The position numbers and the translations under genes were made by a program. From assembly GCF_014280935.1 (NCBI RefSeq), contig NZ_JACLZI010000017.1:1-34341 (forward strand): a DNA stretch of 34,341 bases, read 5' to 3'. This DNA comes from Aquibacillus kalidii (GTDB lineage: Bacteria; Bacillota; Bacilli; Bacillales; Amphibacillaceae). This document shows, piece by piece, positions 22,452-30,951 of this stretch (its first letter is position 1; each line of letters starts with the position of its first letter). Below the pieces are notes generated by a model, which searched no databases, was not told where the DNA came from, and saw nothing but the letters and a program-made list of their open reading frames with translations.

Positions 22452-23468
22452 ATGAGAAAATATTTCGGCGTAGGGATCATCGCCCTATTGATCCTAGTGT
22501 TGGCTGCCTGTGGGGAAAAGTCAAAAGAAGATGTTGTAAAAAAATTAGAGCAAAGTGTAGAAGAGATGAGTGGTTATCAAGCGGAGGCGACAATGAGTCT
22601 AAAAACAGGTGAAGAAAGTCAAACGTATAAAATTGACGTTTCACACAAGAAAAAGGACTTTTATCGCGTATTGCTAAAAAATGAACAAGATAAAGAGGGA
22701 AGCCAAATCATTCTTAGAAATAAAGATGGTGTATTTGTGCTTACTCCAGCGTTGAACAAAAGCTTTAAGTTCCAAAGTGATTGGCCGAACAACAGTAGTC
22801 AACCGTATTTGTACCAGTCACTTGTAAAGGATGTCTTAGATAATTCTGATGCAACATTCAAATCCACTGAAAAATATTATGTCTTTGAAACAAAAACAAA
22901 CTATCAAAACAATAACAACCTTCCATATCAGGAGATATACTTTGATAAAAAGTCATATACACCTGTAGCTGTTAAGGTGCTAGATAAGGACAAGAATCCA
23001 CTAGTTGAAGTTGATTTTAGTAAATTTGAGATTGATCCGAAGTTTGCCAACGATACTTTTGAAATCGAAAGTAATATGACAAGCAGCTTGTTTGGTATTC
23101 CTGTAATGGCAGGGGAAGAAACAAACCAACAGCTTAGCGTATTATATCCAAATGAAAAGATGGGTGCAGAGTTAGTGGAGGAAAAAGAAGCAGAAACAGA
23201 AAATGGAAAAAGAGTAATGCTTTCTTATGAAGGTGAGAAAAACTTCACCCTTGTACAGGAAAAAGTTAGTGCATATCCTACAAGTGCAGCTGCTCCTGAA
23301 TCGGTTACTGGTAATCCTGTAAGCCTAGGATTTACAATGGCTGCTCAATCTGCTTCTTCGCTAGAGTGGAGTTTCAACGGCGTAAACTACTACTTAGCAA
23401 GTGAAGATCTAACAAAAGACGAAATGGTAACAGTTGCAAAATCTGTAGTTGGTCAATCCGTTAAATAA
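22452..23468 (+). CDS. ydcC: LolA-like lipoprotein YdcC
   Basis: A 338-residue exported lipoprotein. The signal peptide MRKYFGVGIIALLILVLAACG ends in the lipobox LAAC, and the mature protein starts CGEKSKEDVV. The following 200 residues form the beta-rich LolA/LppX-like fold typical of YdcC (SGYQAEATMSLKTG, FYRVLLKNE, GVFVLTPALNKSFKF, QEIYFDKKSYTPVAVKV). A second small domain (residues about 215-338) is DUF4367-like and contains NFTLVQEK. It should sit outside the cytoplasmic membrane; its ligand is unknown. The same gene stands between acpS and alr in B. subtilis and was reported to matter in sporulation. The frame extends upstream to 22398 but the ATG at 22452 gives a proper lipoprotein signal. 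Confidence 0.87.
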   Translation: MRKYFGVGIIALLILVLAACGEKSKEDVVKKLEQSVEEMSGYQAEATMSLKTGEESQTYKIDVSHKKKDFYRVLLKNEQDKEGSQIILRNKDGVFVLTPALNKSFKFQSDWPNNSSQPYLYQSLVKDVLDNSDATFKSTEKYYVFETKTNYQNNNNLPYQEIYFDKKSYTPVAVKVLDKDKNPLVEVDFSKFEIDPKFANDTFEIESNMTSSLFGIPVMAGEETNQQLSVLYPNEKMGAELVEEKEAETENGKRVMLSYEGEKNFTLVQEKVSAYPTSAAAPESVTGNPVSLGFTMAAQSASSLEWSFNGVNYYLASEDLTKDEMVTVAKSVVGQSVK

Positions 23469-23483
23469 TGGAATTAGGAAGAG

Positions 23484-23521
23484 AAGCAGACTCAAGGAAT
23501 GAGGGTCTGCTTGTTTTTTTT
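23484..23521 (+). terminator. Terminator after ydcC
   Basis: AAGCAGAC (23484-23491) pairs with GTCTGCTT (23505-23512), followed by a long T run. It closes the acpS-nnrED-ydcC unit. Confidence 0.9.
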
Positions 23522-23584
23522 GAGTACATTTTTATATGTATCAAACGTGAAATTTCTTACCGATTTTTACCCATATATAGAAAC

Positions 23585-23614
23585 TTGACAGTACACCTAC
23601 CTCGGGTGAATAAT
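23585..23614 (+). promoter_or_regulatory. Sigma-A promoter of alr
   Basis: TTGACA (23585-23590), an 18-base spacer and AATAAT (23609-23614) lie about 30 bases before the alr start. Confidence 0.65.
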
Positions 23615-23645
23615 TGAAAAATAACCCATGAGAGGAGTGGTGGAA

Positions 23646-24791
23646 TTGCAACAAACATTTTATAGAGATTCATGGGTTGAGGTTAATCTAGATCATATTG
23701 ATTATAATATTCAACAATTAAGGCAACGCCTCTCTGAAAGTACTAATATATATGCAGTAGTGAAAGCAAATGCTTATGGGCACGGTGATATTCAGGTTGC
23801 CAAGAAAGCATTAAAGGCAGGTGCTTCTGGCTTAGCTGTTGCGCTTTTAGATGAGGCAATTAAACTTAGGGAAGCGGAGATTACAGCACCGATTCTTGTA
23901 ATGGGATGGATTAGGCCGGAGGATAGTGTTGTTGCAGCAAAATATAATATTACCGTTACCTTTTATCAAAAACAATGGCTGAAACAAGTGAAGCAACTTA
24001 AACTAGATAATACTTTAAAACTTCATATGAAATGGGATACCGGGATGGGAAGAATAGGCATTCGGACGATACAAGAGTTAGTCGATATCCTAGGGGAATT
24101 AAAAGAAGATAATGGTGAGAAATTCAATTTGGAAGGGATTTTTTCACATTTTGCCACGGCTGATGAGGCAAGCTTAGACTACTATAAGCAGCAAAAGTCT
24201 GTGTTCAATACTCTATATCAAACGTTCTCGGACAATTGGAATAAACCTGTCATTCTTCATACAGGAAACAGTGCTGCAAGTATGAGATTCCCAGACGAGA
24301 TGTTACACTATGTACGCTTTGGAATAAGTATGTATGGACTGTACCCATCTCCTATTGTAAAAAAGGAAAGACCGATCGATCTAAAACCTGCTTTATCCCT
24401 TCATAGTAAGTTAATCCATGTAAAGAAGGTTGAGCCAGGCACATCCATTAGTTATGGCGCCACTTACACATCAACAGAGGAAGAATGGATAGGGACAATC
24501 CCTCTTGGTTATGCAGATGGAATACGAAGAAAACTTCAAGGGCAAGAAGTGTTAATTGAAGGAGAAAGGTATCCAATTGTAGGTAGAATATGTATGGATC
24601 AATTAATGATACGAATGAGTAAAGAATATCCAATTGGTACGAAGGTTACATTAATTGGAAACGAAAAACAAACAGAAATTACGATGGATGAATGGGCTGA
24701 TAGGTTAGAGACAATCAATTATGAAATTGCTTGTATGATTAGCTATCGAGTACCACGTGTCTATATTGAGAATGGTGTTCAGATTAAATAA
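23646..24791 (+). CDS. alr: Alanine racemase
   Basis: A 381-residue PLP enzyme converting L-alanine to D-alanine for peptidoglycan. The PLP lysine is Lys40 in VVKANAYGHG, and the catalytic tyrosine of the partner subunit lies in SYGATYTS near residue 265. HTGNSAASM, VRFGISMYGLYPS, IPLGYADG and GRICMDQLM are all typical of the family. The frame opens with ATG at 23628, but that codon precedes the ribosome site GAGGAG (23632-23637). The TTG at 23646 has correct spacing and aligns with the B. subtilis N-terminus (F-Y-R-D-W-x-E). It has its own promoter and sits directly before the ndoAI-ndoA module, as in B. subtilis. Confidence 0.95.
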   Translation: MQQTFYRDSWVEVNLDHIDYNIQQLRQRLSESTNIYAVVKANAYGHGDIQVAKKALKAGASGLAVALLDEAIKLREAEITAPILVMGWIRPEDSVVAAKYNITVTFYQKQWLKQVKQLKLDNTLKLHMKWDTGMGRIGIRTIQELVDILGELKEDNGEKFNLEGIFSHFATADEASLDYYKQQKSVFNTLYQTFSDNWNKPVILHTGNSAASMRFPDEMLHYVRFGISMYGLYPSPIVKKERPIDLKPALSLHSKLIHVKKVEPGTSISYGATYTSTEEEWIGTIPLGYADGIRRKLQGQEVLIEGERYPIVGRICMDQLMIRMSKEYPIGTKVTLIGNEKQTEITMDEWADRLETINYEIACMISYRVPRVYIENGVQIK

Positions 24792-24982
24792 TAGGCTTTT
24801 TTAATTTTAGAAAAATTGTTGCATGATTGTACATGGTTTTGTATAAAATGGTAAAAGGTAGTTTAAAGTAATTGTTTTTATAGTATCCTTTCTTTTACTT
24901 TTCGGCCACCTTGACACTCCCCTCGAAGCATCTAATGTGAGGAGATGACCAAATTTTTCTAATAGAAAATTTTAAAATGGCT

Positions 24983-25011
24983 TTGCAAAGGGTTATATAG
25001 AATGATATGAT
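24983..25011 (+). promoter_or_regulatory. Sigma-A promoter of ndoAI-ndoA
   Basis: TTGCAA (24983-24988), a 17-base spacer and TATGAT (25006-25011) lie about 50 bases before the antitoxin start. Confidence 0.55.
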
Positions 25012-25062
25012 ATTATTGGATTAAAAGACTGGGCTTGTATATGTTGGTGGAGGTGCATGGTT

Positions 25063-25338
25063 GTGTCGGAAAGCTTACAAGAGATAGTAGTAAGATTACC
25101 TAAAAACCTACTAAATGAGGTGGACGGTCTAATGAAAAGTGAAAATAGTGACTTGAGCGACTTTATTTATCAGGCTACAAAATCGTATTTGCGTGAAAAG
25201 AAAAAACGTCATATTCGAGAATCCATGCAAAGAGGCTATATGGAAATGGCTAAAATTAATCTAAATATTGCTTCTGAAGCTTTTCAAGCTGAAGAGGAGG
25301 CCGAAAACACCCTAGAGCGTCTAGTGAGTGGGGTGTAA
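25063..25338 (+). CDS. ndoAI: EndoAI antitoxin (MazE-like, ribbon-helix-helix)
   Basis: A 91-residue antitoxin that binds and inhibits the EndoA ribonuclease and probably represses its own promoter. The N-terminal ribbon-helix-helix ([18 protein letters not shown], then [19 protein letters not shown]) gives DNA binding and dimerisation. The C-terminal part ([21 protein letters not shown]) is the toxin-binding segment. An ATG at 25057 is one base from the ribosome site GGAGGTG (25049-25055). The GTG at 25063 has seven-base spacing and yields the MSES start seen in B. subtilis EndoAI, so it is chosen. The toxin gene starts four bases after the stop, indicating coupling. Confidence 0.93.
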   Translation: MSESLQEIVVRLPKNLLNEVDGLMKSENSDLSDFIYQATKSYLREKKKRHIRESMQRGYMEMAKINLNIASEAFQAEEEAENTLERLVSGV

Positions 25339-25342
25339 GGAT

Positions 25343-25693
25343 TTGATTGTCAAAAGAGGCGAGGTTTATTTCGCCGACCTTTCTCCTGTTGTTGGATCAG
25401 AGCAGGGGGGAGTTCGTCCAGTATTGGTCTTGCAAAACGATATAGGTAATCGTTTTAGCCCTACGGTTATCATTGCGGCCATTACCGCGCAGATACAAAA
25501 GGCTAAGTTGCCAACGCATGTCGAAATAGATGCACAAAAGTATGGTTTCGAACGTGATTCCGTAATTTTGTTAGAGCAAATTAGAACGATTGACAAGCAA
25601 CGACTAACGGATAAGATAACACAATTAGATAATAGTATGATGGAAGAAATTGACAAAGCATTAGAAATCAGCTTAGGCCTTACGGATTTTTAA
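25343..25693 (+). CDS. ndoA: EndoA toxin (MazF-family mRNA interferase)
   Basis: A 116-residue endoribonuclease that cuts mRNA at specific short sequences (UACAU in B. subtilis EndoA). The PemK/MazF core is complete: [55 protein letters not shown] and [13 protein letters not shown]. The conserved catalytic Arg and Thr are present. The sequence is nearly identical to B. subtilis EndoA through this core. The start is TTG at 25343; the longer frame from GTG at 25328 overlaps the antitoxin and would add residues absent from the family. The weak TTG start after a modest ribosome site should keep toxin synthesis below that of the antitoxin. Confidence 0.95.
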   Translation: MIVKRGEVYFADLSPVVGSEQGGVRPVLVLQNDIGNRFSPTVIIAAITAQIQKAKLPTHVEIDAQKYGFERDSVILLEQIRTIDKQRLTDKITQLDNSMMEEIDKALEISLGLTDF

Positions 25694-25717
25694 ATTGATT
25701 AGGTGTTTTTATTCTTC

Positions 25718-25770
25718 TTAATAGTAAATGACCCTTGTCTTACGATTAGACAAGGGTCATTTACTATTAA
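25718..25770. terminator. Perfect 23-bp hairpin between ndoA and rsbR
   Basis: 25718-25740 is exactly complementary to 25748-25770, leaving a seven-base loop. The arms contain TGACCCTTGTCT and AGACAAGGGTCA. The 3' flank is AAAGATG rather than a T run, so it is not a textbook Rho-independent terminator. It could still stop transcription, stabilise the ndoA mRNA end, or be a dispersed palindromic repeat. Confidence 0.6.
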
Positions 25771-25991
25771 AGATGATGATAGAAAAAGCTTTGTGGTGGA
25801 ATCTTTTGCCTAATCAATGTAAATTAGAGAAGATGTATTTTTCATGATAGTCCTTTGGAAACAAGGGAGTTTTTCAGTCCTTCGTTTTCAGAGCAAATCG
25901 TAATAAACTGTTTAGTATAATATTATTTGCGCGTTTTTAATAAACATGTGACAATATATATAATTAATAGTGGTAGCGTGGAGGGAATAGG

Positions 25992-26855
25992 ATGACTAAC
26001 GAATTTAAAAATATTGTAGTAGAAAACAGTGATACAATTGTAAAAAAATGGCTTGGAGAAATTTCTAAAAATAGAGTGAACGATTATACTGCTGCTATTT
26101 CAGAAGAGCTTTTCCAAAGTACAAATAGGGAATTTGTTAATGTTATTTTTGCTAATTTGGATAAACAAGGTGTTGCCCCTGAGTTAAATGATTTCACGGA
26201 GAGACTTGTTAATTTAGGCTGGCCACTAAGCTATCTTACAGATGGTTTGCAAAGTTTTAGAAGGGTAACGATAGATTTCATATTAAGTCAATCTGAAAAA
26301 GTAGATACTTCTCATTTTTCTAAAGTATTAGATACTGTAGATAAGTGGGTAGATCCCATTATAAATCAGTTAGTAAATGAATACTCCGGTAGTTGGGAGC
26401 ATATCGTTTCTTTACAGCGAGTGGCATTACAGGAGTTATCCGCTCCATTAATACCAGTTATGGATAATATAACAATTATGCCGTTGATTGGTACAATAGA
26501 TACGGAGCGAGCTAAATTAATCATGGAGAACCTACTTGATGGCGTGATTAAGCATAATGCCGAAGTAGTACTAATTGATATAACTGGGGTGCCTGTTGTG
26601 GATACGATGGTTGCCCATCACATTATTCAAGCTGCAGAGGCAGTTAGACTAATAGGGTCTACATGTATTCTAGTTGGCATTAGACCGGAGATAGCTCAAA
26701 CAATTGTCAATCTAGGGATAGACCTTGGGAAATTCCCAACTAAGAGTTCATTGAGAAAAGGATTCCAATCAGCATTAGAATTAACTAATCGTCATATTGT
26801 GGATAAATCAGAAGCGAATGATGATATTGAGAAAATACTAGATTCACTTAAATAG
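25992..26855 (+). CDS. rsbR: RsbR, stressosome co-antagonist
   Basis: A 287-residue stressosome protein. The N-terminal half (residues 1-135) is the non-heme globin-like sensor domain. The C-terminal half is a STAS domain containing [20 protein letters not shown] and [17 protein letters not shown]. The two threonines phosphorylated by RsbT in B. subtilis, Thr171 and Thr205, are present at the same numbers (GTIDT and VVDT). With RsbS it builds the large stressosome that sequesters RsbT until environmental stress. GGAGGG precedes the ATG. It is the first gene of the eight-gene operon; rsbS follows after 14 bases. The C-terminal tail (residues about 270-287) is acidic and varies among species. 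Confidence 0.95.
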   Translation: MTNEFKNIVVENSDTIVKKWLGEISKNRVNDYTAAISEELFQSTNREFVNVIFANLDKQGVAPELNDFTERLVNLGWPLSYLTDGLQSFRRVTIDFILSQSEKVDTSHFSKVLDTVDKWVDPIINQLVNEYSGSWEHIVSLQRVALQELSAPLIPVMDNITIMPLIGTIDTERAKLIMENLLDGVIKHNAEVVLIDITGVPVVDTMVAHHIIQAAEAVRLIGSTCILVGIRPEIAQTIVNLGIDLGKFPTKSSLRKGFQSALELTNRHIVDKSEANDDIEKILDSLK

Positions 26856-26869
26856 GAGGTGTCCATGTT

Positions 26870-27226
26870 ATGAGAATACCTATTCTTAAGCTTCATAATT
26901 ACTTGTTAATTTCTATTCAAATTGATTTGGATGACCAGACAGCCATTCAATTTCAAGAGGATTTATTAAGCAAAATACACCAAAGTGGCGCAACTGGTGT
27001 TGTTATTGATTTAACTTCAGTAGATATAATCGATTCATTCATAGCCAAGGTATTGGGAGACGTGGTTACCATGTCTGACTTGATGGGGGCTAAGGTTGTT
27101 TTAACAGGTATTCAACCCGCCGTCGCGATGACTTTGATTGATTTAGGAATTCATATGCAGGATGTACGGACTGCGCTAGATTTAGAGCAGGGATTGATTA
27201 AACTTCGACAGGAATTGGAGGAGTGA
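26870..27226 (+). CDS. rsbS: RsbS, stressosome scaffold/antagonist
   Basis: A 118-residue single STAS-domain protein that binds RsbT in the stressosome core. [21 protein letters not shown] carries the serine phosphorylated by RsbT (Ser56 here, Ser59 in B. subtilis, whose N-terminus is three residues longer). [22 protein letters not shown] completes the domain. AGGAGGTG lies upstream of the ATG with suitable spacing. The stop is two bases before the rsbT start, so the pair is translationally linked and should be made in fixed ratio. Confidence 0.95.
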   Translation: MRIPILKLHNYLLISIQIDLDDQTAIQFQEDLLSKIHQSGATGVVIDLTSVDIIDSFIAKVLGDVVTMSDLMGAKVVLTGIQPAVAMTLIDLGIHMQDVRTALDLEQGLIKLRQELEE

Positions 27227-27228
27227 TT

Positions 27229-27630
27229 ATGGACTTCCAATCCTGTGTGAATATTCAAAAAGAATGGGATATTGTAGGGGCTAGACAACTTGGTAGAGAC
27301 CGTGCTAAATCGATTGGATTTGGTACTGTAGATCAGGCCCGAATCGCGACAGCTATATCAGAACTTGCTCGAAATATTTACTTATATGCAGGAACTGGAA
27401 AAATCTGCTTTGAAACGATTGATGAAATGAGTCAAAAAGGTATAAGGATTATTGCAACTGATAACGGCCCAGGGATAAGAGATATCAGCCAGGTCATGGA
27501 AGATGGGTACTCTACATCTGGTGGTCTAGGTGCCGGGCTCCCTGGAGTGAAACGGTTAATGGATCAATTTGATATAGTCTCAAACCCTGGGAAAGGCACG
27601 GAAATAAAAACAATTAAATGGCTTCGATAA
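27229..27630 (+). CDS. rsbT: RsbT, serine/threonine kinase and RsbU activator
   Basis: A 133-residue GHKL-type kinase, the same length as in B. subtilis. The ATP-binding motifs are visible: the N box ISELARNIYLYAG, G1 TDNGPGI, and G2 GGLGAGLPGVKRLMD. It phosphorylates RsbR and RsbS, leaves the stressosome, then activates the RsbU phosphatase. GTG at 27223 is in frame, but the ATG at 27229 follows GGAGGAG at five bases and aligns with the known N-terminus (QSCV). A small hairpin (GCTTCG 27621-27626 with CGAAGC 27637-27642) spans its stop codon before rsbU, which might tune the ratio of the two proteins. Confidence 0.95.
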   Translation: MDFQSCVNIQKEWDIVGARQLGRDRAKSIGFGTVDQARIATAISELARNIYLYAGTGKICFETIDEMSQKGIRIIATDNGPGIRDISQVMEDGYSTSGGLGAGLPGVKRLMDQFDIVSNPGKGTEIKTIKWLR

Positions 27631-27682
27631 TCTAAACGAAGCTTGTTTGGGTGCTTTTATTTAATCTTTCTGGAGGTTTTTG

Positions 27683-28693
27683 ATGGATACACTTAAGCTT
27701 GATTTAGAGAATTATCGTGAATTGTTAAAACAATATATAGAAACCCAGGATGAATCATCATTATATCAAGTGGAGCAATTTAGTAAGATGTCAATGCAAC
27801 AAAAGATATCTCCTGAGGAAATTGTAAATGCACATATACATGCTTTAAGGAAACTATACCCTGAATTGCCTGCTGAGGTTAATACTTCATTTGATTTTCT
27901 GCTAGAATCAATGATTTCATATGGATTGGCTTATCAGGAGTTTCAAGCACTACGAGAAAAACAATTAGAGCTTAAATCAGAGATCTCGGTAGCAGCCAGT
28001 ATGCAGCAAACGCTTTTATCAACTGTTAGACCGCAAGTAAAGGGGTTGGACATAGGGGCAGTCAGTGTTCCAGCCAACCAAATGAATGGAGACTACTATC
28101 ATTTCGTAACGGACAAAAATGAGACGTTAGGAATAGCAATAGCTGATGTCATAGGAAAAGGAATTCCAGCGGCATTAGCAATGTCTATGATTAAGTATTC
28201 AATGGATAGTTTTCCAGAAAGCCAAAGAAATCCAAGTTCTATATTAGGTAATTTAAATAGAGTTGTAGAAAGAAATGTAGATCCTAGTATGTTCGTAACG
28301 ATGTTCTACGGCTTATATAATCCTTCAAGAGAAGTGTTTGAATACTCATCTGCGGGTCATGAGCCAGGGTTCTATTATAATGCCTCTATTGACAAATTTG
28401 AGGAGATTAAAACAAAAGGTCTTTTGCTTGGCGTTACGAATGATGCTACTTATGATCAGTTTGAAATAAAAATAAATAACAACGATATGATTATTTTACT
28501 GACGGATGGCGTAACTGAGTGTCGAATTGGTGATAGGTTTATCGAAAGAGAAGAAGTCCTTTCTGTAATTAAACAGTACACCCATTTACCTGCCCAAGAA
28601 GCAGTGGAACAGGTGTATAAACATTTTGAAAGGCTGCAAGATTTTCAGTTAAGAGATGACTTTACCCTTATTATTATTAGAAAAGAAGTTTAA
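27683..28693 (+). CDS. rsbU: RsbU, PP2C-type phosphatase of RsbV-P
   Basis: A 336-residue phosphatase activated by RsbT. Residues 1-85 form the helical RsbT-binding domain (RsbU_N). The rest is a SpoIIE/PP2C catalytic domain: VPANQMNGDYYHF and IAIADVIGKGIPAALAMS hold metal-binding Asp residues, followed by SSAGHEPGF, LLTDGVTE and RDDFTLIII. It dephosphorylates RsbV and so releases sigma-B. A TTG at 27680 directly precedes the ATG at 27683; GGAGG (27672-27676) favours the ATG. A 49-base gap separates it from rsbT, larger than the other gaps of this segment. Its stop codon is part of the -35 box of the internal sigma-B promoter. Confidence 0.95.
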   Translation: MDTLKLDLENYRELLKQYIETQDESSLYQVEQFSKMSMQQKISPEEIVNAHIHALRKLYPELPAEVNTSFDFLLESMISYGLAYQEFQALREKQLELKSEISVAASMQQTLLSTVRPQVKGLDIGAVSVPANQMNGDYYHFVTDKNETLGIAIADVIGKGIPAALAMSMIKYSMDSFPESQRNPSSILGNLNRVVERNVDPSMFVTMFYGLYNPSREVFEYSSAGHEPGFYYNASIDKFEEIKTKGLLLGVTNDATYDQFEIKINNNDMIILLTDGVTECRIGDRFIEREEVLSVIKQYTHLPAQEAVEQVYKHFERLQDFQLRDDFTLIIIRKEV

Positions 28694-28713
28694 TAGGTTT
28701 GAATAATGGGTAT
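28688..28713 (+). promoter_or_regulatory. Internal sigma-B autoregulatory promoter
   Basis: GTTTAA (28688-28693), a 14-base spacer and GGGTAT (28708-28713) match the sigma-B consensus perfectly. The -35 box overlaps the rsbU stop codon. It is positioned to drive rsbV-rsbW-sigB-rsbX, as in B. subtilis. Confidence 0.92.
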
Positions 28714-28749
28714 TTATTATAAAATAATGACGTTGATGGAGGTAAACGC

Positions 28750-29085
28750 ATGAATATAAACTTAGAAGTTGAAGTGGTCAATCAGGAATCAAGTGCATTA
28801 GTGTCATTAACTGGTGAAATTGATGCCTATACTGCCCCAAAGCTTAAAGATGCACTTTTACCTTTAACGAAGCGAGAAGGTTACTTAGTTGAAGTAAATT
28901 TAGATAAAGTTACGTACATGGATAGCACTGGTTTGGGTGTGTTTGTAGGTGCATTAAAGTCTACCAAAGAACACAACAGCCAATTAAAACTAGTTCAACT
29001 ACAAGATCGGGTGTTAAGACTTTTTGAGATCACAGGTTTAGATAGCATAATAACGATTGACTCAACTGTACGGGGTGGAAATTAA
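28750..29085 (+). CDS. rsbV: RsbV, anti-anti-sigma factor
   Basis: A 111-residue STAS-domain protein. The phosphorylatable serine is in YMDSTGLGVFVG (Ser59 by this numbering, equal to Ser56 of B. subtilis). LTGEIDAYTAPKLKD and LRLFEITGLDSII complete the domain. When unphosphorylated it binds RsbW and frees sigma-B; RsbW phosphorylates it in unstressed cells. GGAGG just before the ATG gives efficient translation. It is the first gene behind the sigma-B promoter, so its level rises with sigma-B activity. The stop is one base from the rsbW start. Confidence 0.96.
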   Translation: MNINLEVEVVNQESSALVSLTGEIDAYTAPKLKDALLPLTKREGYLVEVNLDKVTYMDSTGLGVFVGALKSTKEHNSQLKLVQLQDRVLRLFEITGLDSIITIDSTVRGGN

Positions 29086-29086
29086 T

Positions 29087-29563
29087 ATGGAAGACTTTGA
29101 CTTCATTGAAATAAAAGTGCCGGCAAAAGCAGAATATGTAGGAGTTGTACGTTTAACTACTTCGGGAATTGCAAATCGTATGGGCTTTAGTTATGAAGAA
29201 ATAGAAGATCTGAAGGTTGCTATTTCAGAAGCGATGACTAATGCAGCTACGCATGCATATGATGATAAAGAAGAGGGCGAAGTGACTGTTGGTTTTGGTT
29301 TATATGAGGATCGATTAGAGGTAATGGTTGCAGATCACGGAGGAAGCTTCGATCTTAGTGTTGTGAAACAAGATATCGGTCCATACCAACAACATGAATC
29401 AGTTGAAAATTTACGTGAAGGTGGGTTTGGTTTATTTTTAATTGATGCTCTTATGGATAAAGTAGAGATAAAAAATGATTATGGAGTAATTGTTCTGATG
29501 ACAAAGTACCTCCATGAAAATGAGGTGGGATTAGATGACGACCAAATCTCAACCACACAATAG
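29087..29563 (+). CDS. rsbW: RsbW, anti-sigma-B factor and serine kinase
   Basis: A 158-residue GHKL kinase that binds sigma-B and phosphorylates RsbV. The N box is VAISEAMTNAATHAY, G1 is VADHGGSFD, and the G2 region is REGGFGLFLIDALMDKV. The ATG at 29087, one base after the rsbV stop, is chosen. The open frame upstream (to 29057) lies inside rsbV. The 3' end overlaps sigB by 29 bases, so the sigma factor and its inhibitor are translationally coupled, keeping stoichiometry tight. Confidence 0.96.
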   Translation: MEDFDFIEIKVPAKAEYVGVVRLTTSGIANRMGFSYEEIEDLKVAISEAMTNAATHAYDDKEEGEVTVGFGLYEDRLEVMVADHGGSFDLSVVKQDIGPYQQHESVENLREGGFGLFLIDALMDKVEIKNDYGVIVLMTKYLHENEVGLDDDQISTTQ

Positions 29564-30329
29564 ACGTGAGGATGAGGTTTACCAATGGATTAAACATCTT
29601 CAAGAGGATCCCCAAGATAAACAAACCCAAGAGAAAATAGTGTTAGCATATGAAGACTTAGTAAAATCTGTTGCTCGTAAATATTCAAAAAATAATTCCA
29701 TTCATGAAGATCTAGTCCAAGTTGGGATGCTTGGTTTGTTAGCTGCCATTAGAAGATATGATCCTACCATTGGAAAGACCTTTGAATCGTTTGCGATTCC
29801 CACTATTATTGGTGAAATAAAAAGGTTCATACGTGATAAAACGTGGAGTGTCCATGTTCCTCGACGGATTAAAGAGCTAGGTCCAAAAATTCGGAAGGCT
29901 ATTGAACACTTAACAACCGAACAACAAAAATCTCCCTCTATCAAAGATATAGCGAAATATTTGGAAGTTACAGAGGAAGATGTATTAGAAACGATGGAAA
30001 TGGGCAAAAGTTATAAAGCGCTGTCTGTCGATCGTAAAATTGAGGCTGATTCAGATGGAAGTACAGTTTCGATCTTAGACTTAATTGGTAATGCAGATAA
30101 AGGATTTGAAAATATTGATCAGCAAATGCTACTGAAAAAAATTCTACCAATTTTGTCTGATAGAGAACAACAAATCTTAAAGTACACTTATTTTGAAAAT
30201 AAAAGTCAAAAAGAAACTGGAGAATTACTTGAAATCTCCCAAATGCATGTTTCTCGTATCCAAAGACGTGCCTTAAGAAAATTAAGGGAAGCCCTTCAAG
30301 CAGCAGATAGCTCGGAGGTAATTAACTGA
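29535..30329 (+). CDS. sigB: RNA polymerase sigma factor SigB
   Basis: A 264-residue general-stress sigma factor. Region 2 contains HEDLVQVGMLGLLAAIRRYDP and FESFAIPTIIGEIKRFIRDK. The stretch TWSVHVPRRIKELGPKIRK is almost invariant in Bacillales SigB. Region 3 follows, and region 4 contains the helix-turn-helix QKETGELLEISQMHVSRIQRR. It recognises GTTTAA-GGGTAT promoters; two candidates are in this window, one in its own operon. GAGGTGGG precedes the ATG inside rsbW. The stop overlaps the rsbX start by one base (TGATG). Confidence 0.97.
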   Translation: MTTKSQPHNRREDEVYQWIKHLQEDPQDKQTQEKIVLAYEDLVKSVARKYSKNNSIHEDLVQVGMLGLLAAIRRYDPTIGKTFESFAIPTIIGEIKRFIRDKTWSVHVPRRIKELGPKIRKAIEHLTTEQQKSPSIKDIAKYLEVTEEDVLETMEMGKSYKALSVDRKIEADSDGSTVSILDLIGNADKGFENIDQQMLLKKILPILSDREQQILKYTYFENKSQKETGELLEISQMHVSRIQRRALRKLREALQAADSSEVIN

Positions 30330-30928
30330 TGCAGTTAGACAAGCGCATGGAAGTTTCGGTTTACCAAAAAGCGAAAAAAGGGAATTACTATTGTGGAGAT
30401 AGTTACTTTTACCAAGAAACAGAGAATGAGTTTATTTGTGCTTTAGCAGATGGACTAGGTAGTGGTGAGTACGCAAGAGAATCCTCTCAAGCGGTTATGT
30501 CAATTATTGAAAATAATATCCATTCTTCCGTTGAACAAATCGTAAAAGAGTGTAATAAAAGCTTGTTAGGTAAACGAGGAGTTGTTTTGGGAGTCTTAAA
30601 GGTTGATTTTCAAACGATGGAGTATGCTTTTTCATCTATAGGAAACATTGGTATAATGTCGATTGCTTCTAATAACGAGAAAAAGAGGAATATTCCCAAT
30701 TCTGGATACATTGGTGGTGTCCCGCGTCCTGTTAAAGTGTTGAACGGTAGAATAACAGATGATTTAATTTTTGTAATGTTTTCGGATGGTGTATCATCCA
30801 GGGATCTATCCGCCAAATACTTCTTAGGGAAAGATGTCCATGCGATAACGGAGTCTTTTTCAAGCTTGGTTGGGATCAATGAGAATGATGATACAACACT
30901 GATTGCTATGAAATGTAGATTGGCTTAA
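30329..30928 (+). CDS. rsbX: RsbX, PP2C phosphatase resetting the stressosome
   Basis: A 199-residue minimal PP2C-type phosphatase. CALADGLGSGEYARESSQA holds the metal-binding Asp-Gly pair. GNIGIMSI, the glycine-rich YIGGVPRP and VMFSDGVSSRDL follow, and NDDTTLIAMK ends the domain. It removes phosphates from RsbS and RsbR and thereby returns RsbT to the stressosome, giving negative feedback. It is translated from an ATG overlapping the sigB stop codon. It is the last gene of the operon and is followed by a terminator. Compared with RsbU it lacks the RsbT-binding N-domain, as expected. Confidence 0.95.
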   Translation: MQLDKRMEVSVYQKAKKGNYYCGDSYFYQETENEFICALADGLGSGEYARESSQAVMSIIENNIHSSVEQIVKECNKSLLGKRGVVLGVLKVDFQTMEYAFSSIGNIGIMSIASNNEKKRNIPNSGYIGGVPRPVKVLNGRITDDLIFVMFSDGVSSRDLSAKYFLGKDVHAITESFSSLVGINENDDTTLIAMKCRLA

Positions 30929-30951
30929 TCATATATCTAGTTCTGGTTTCC

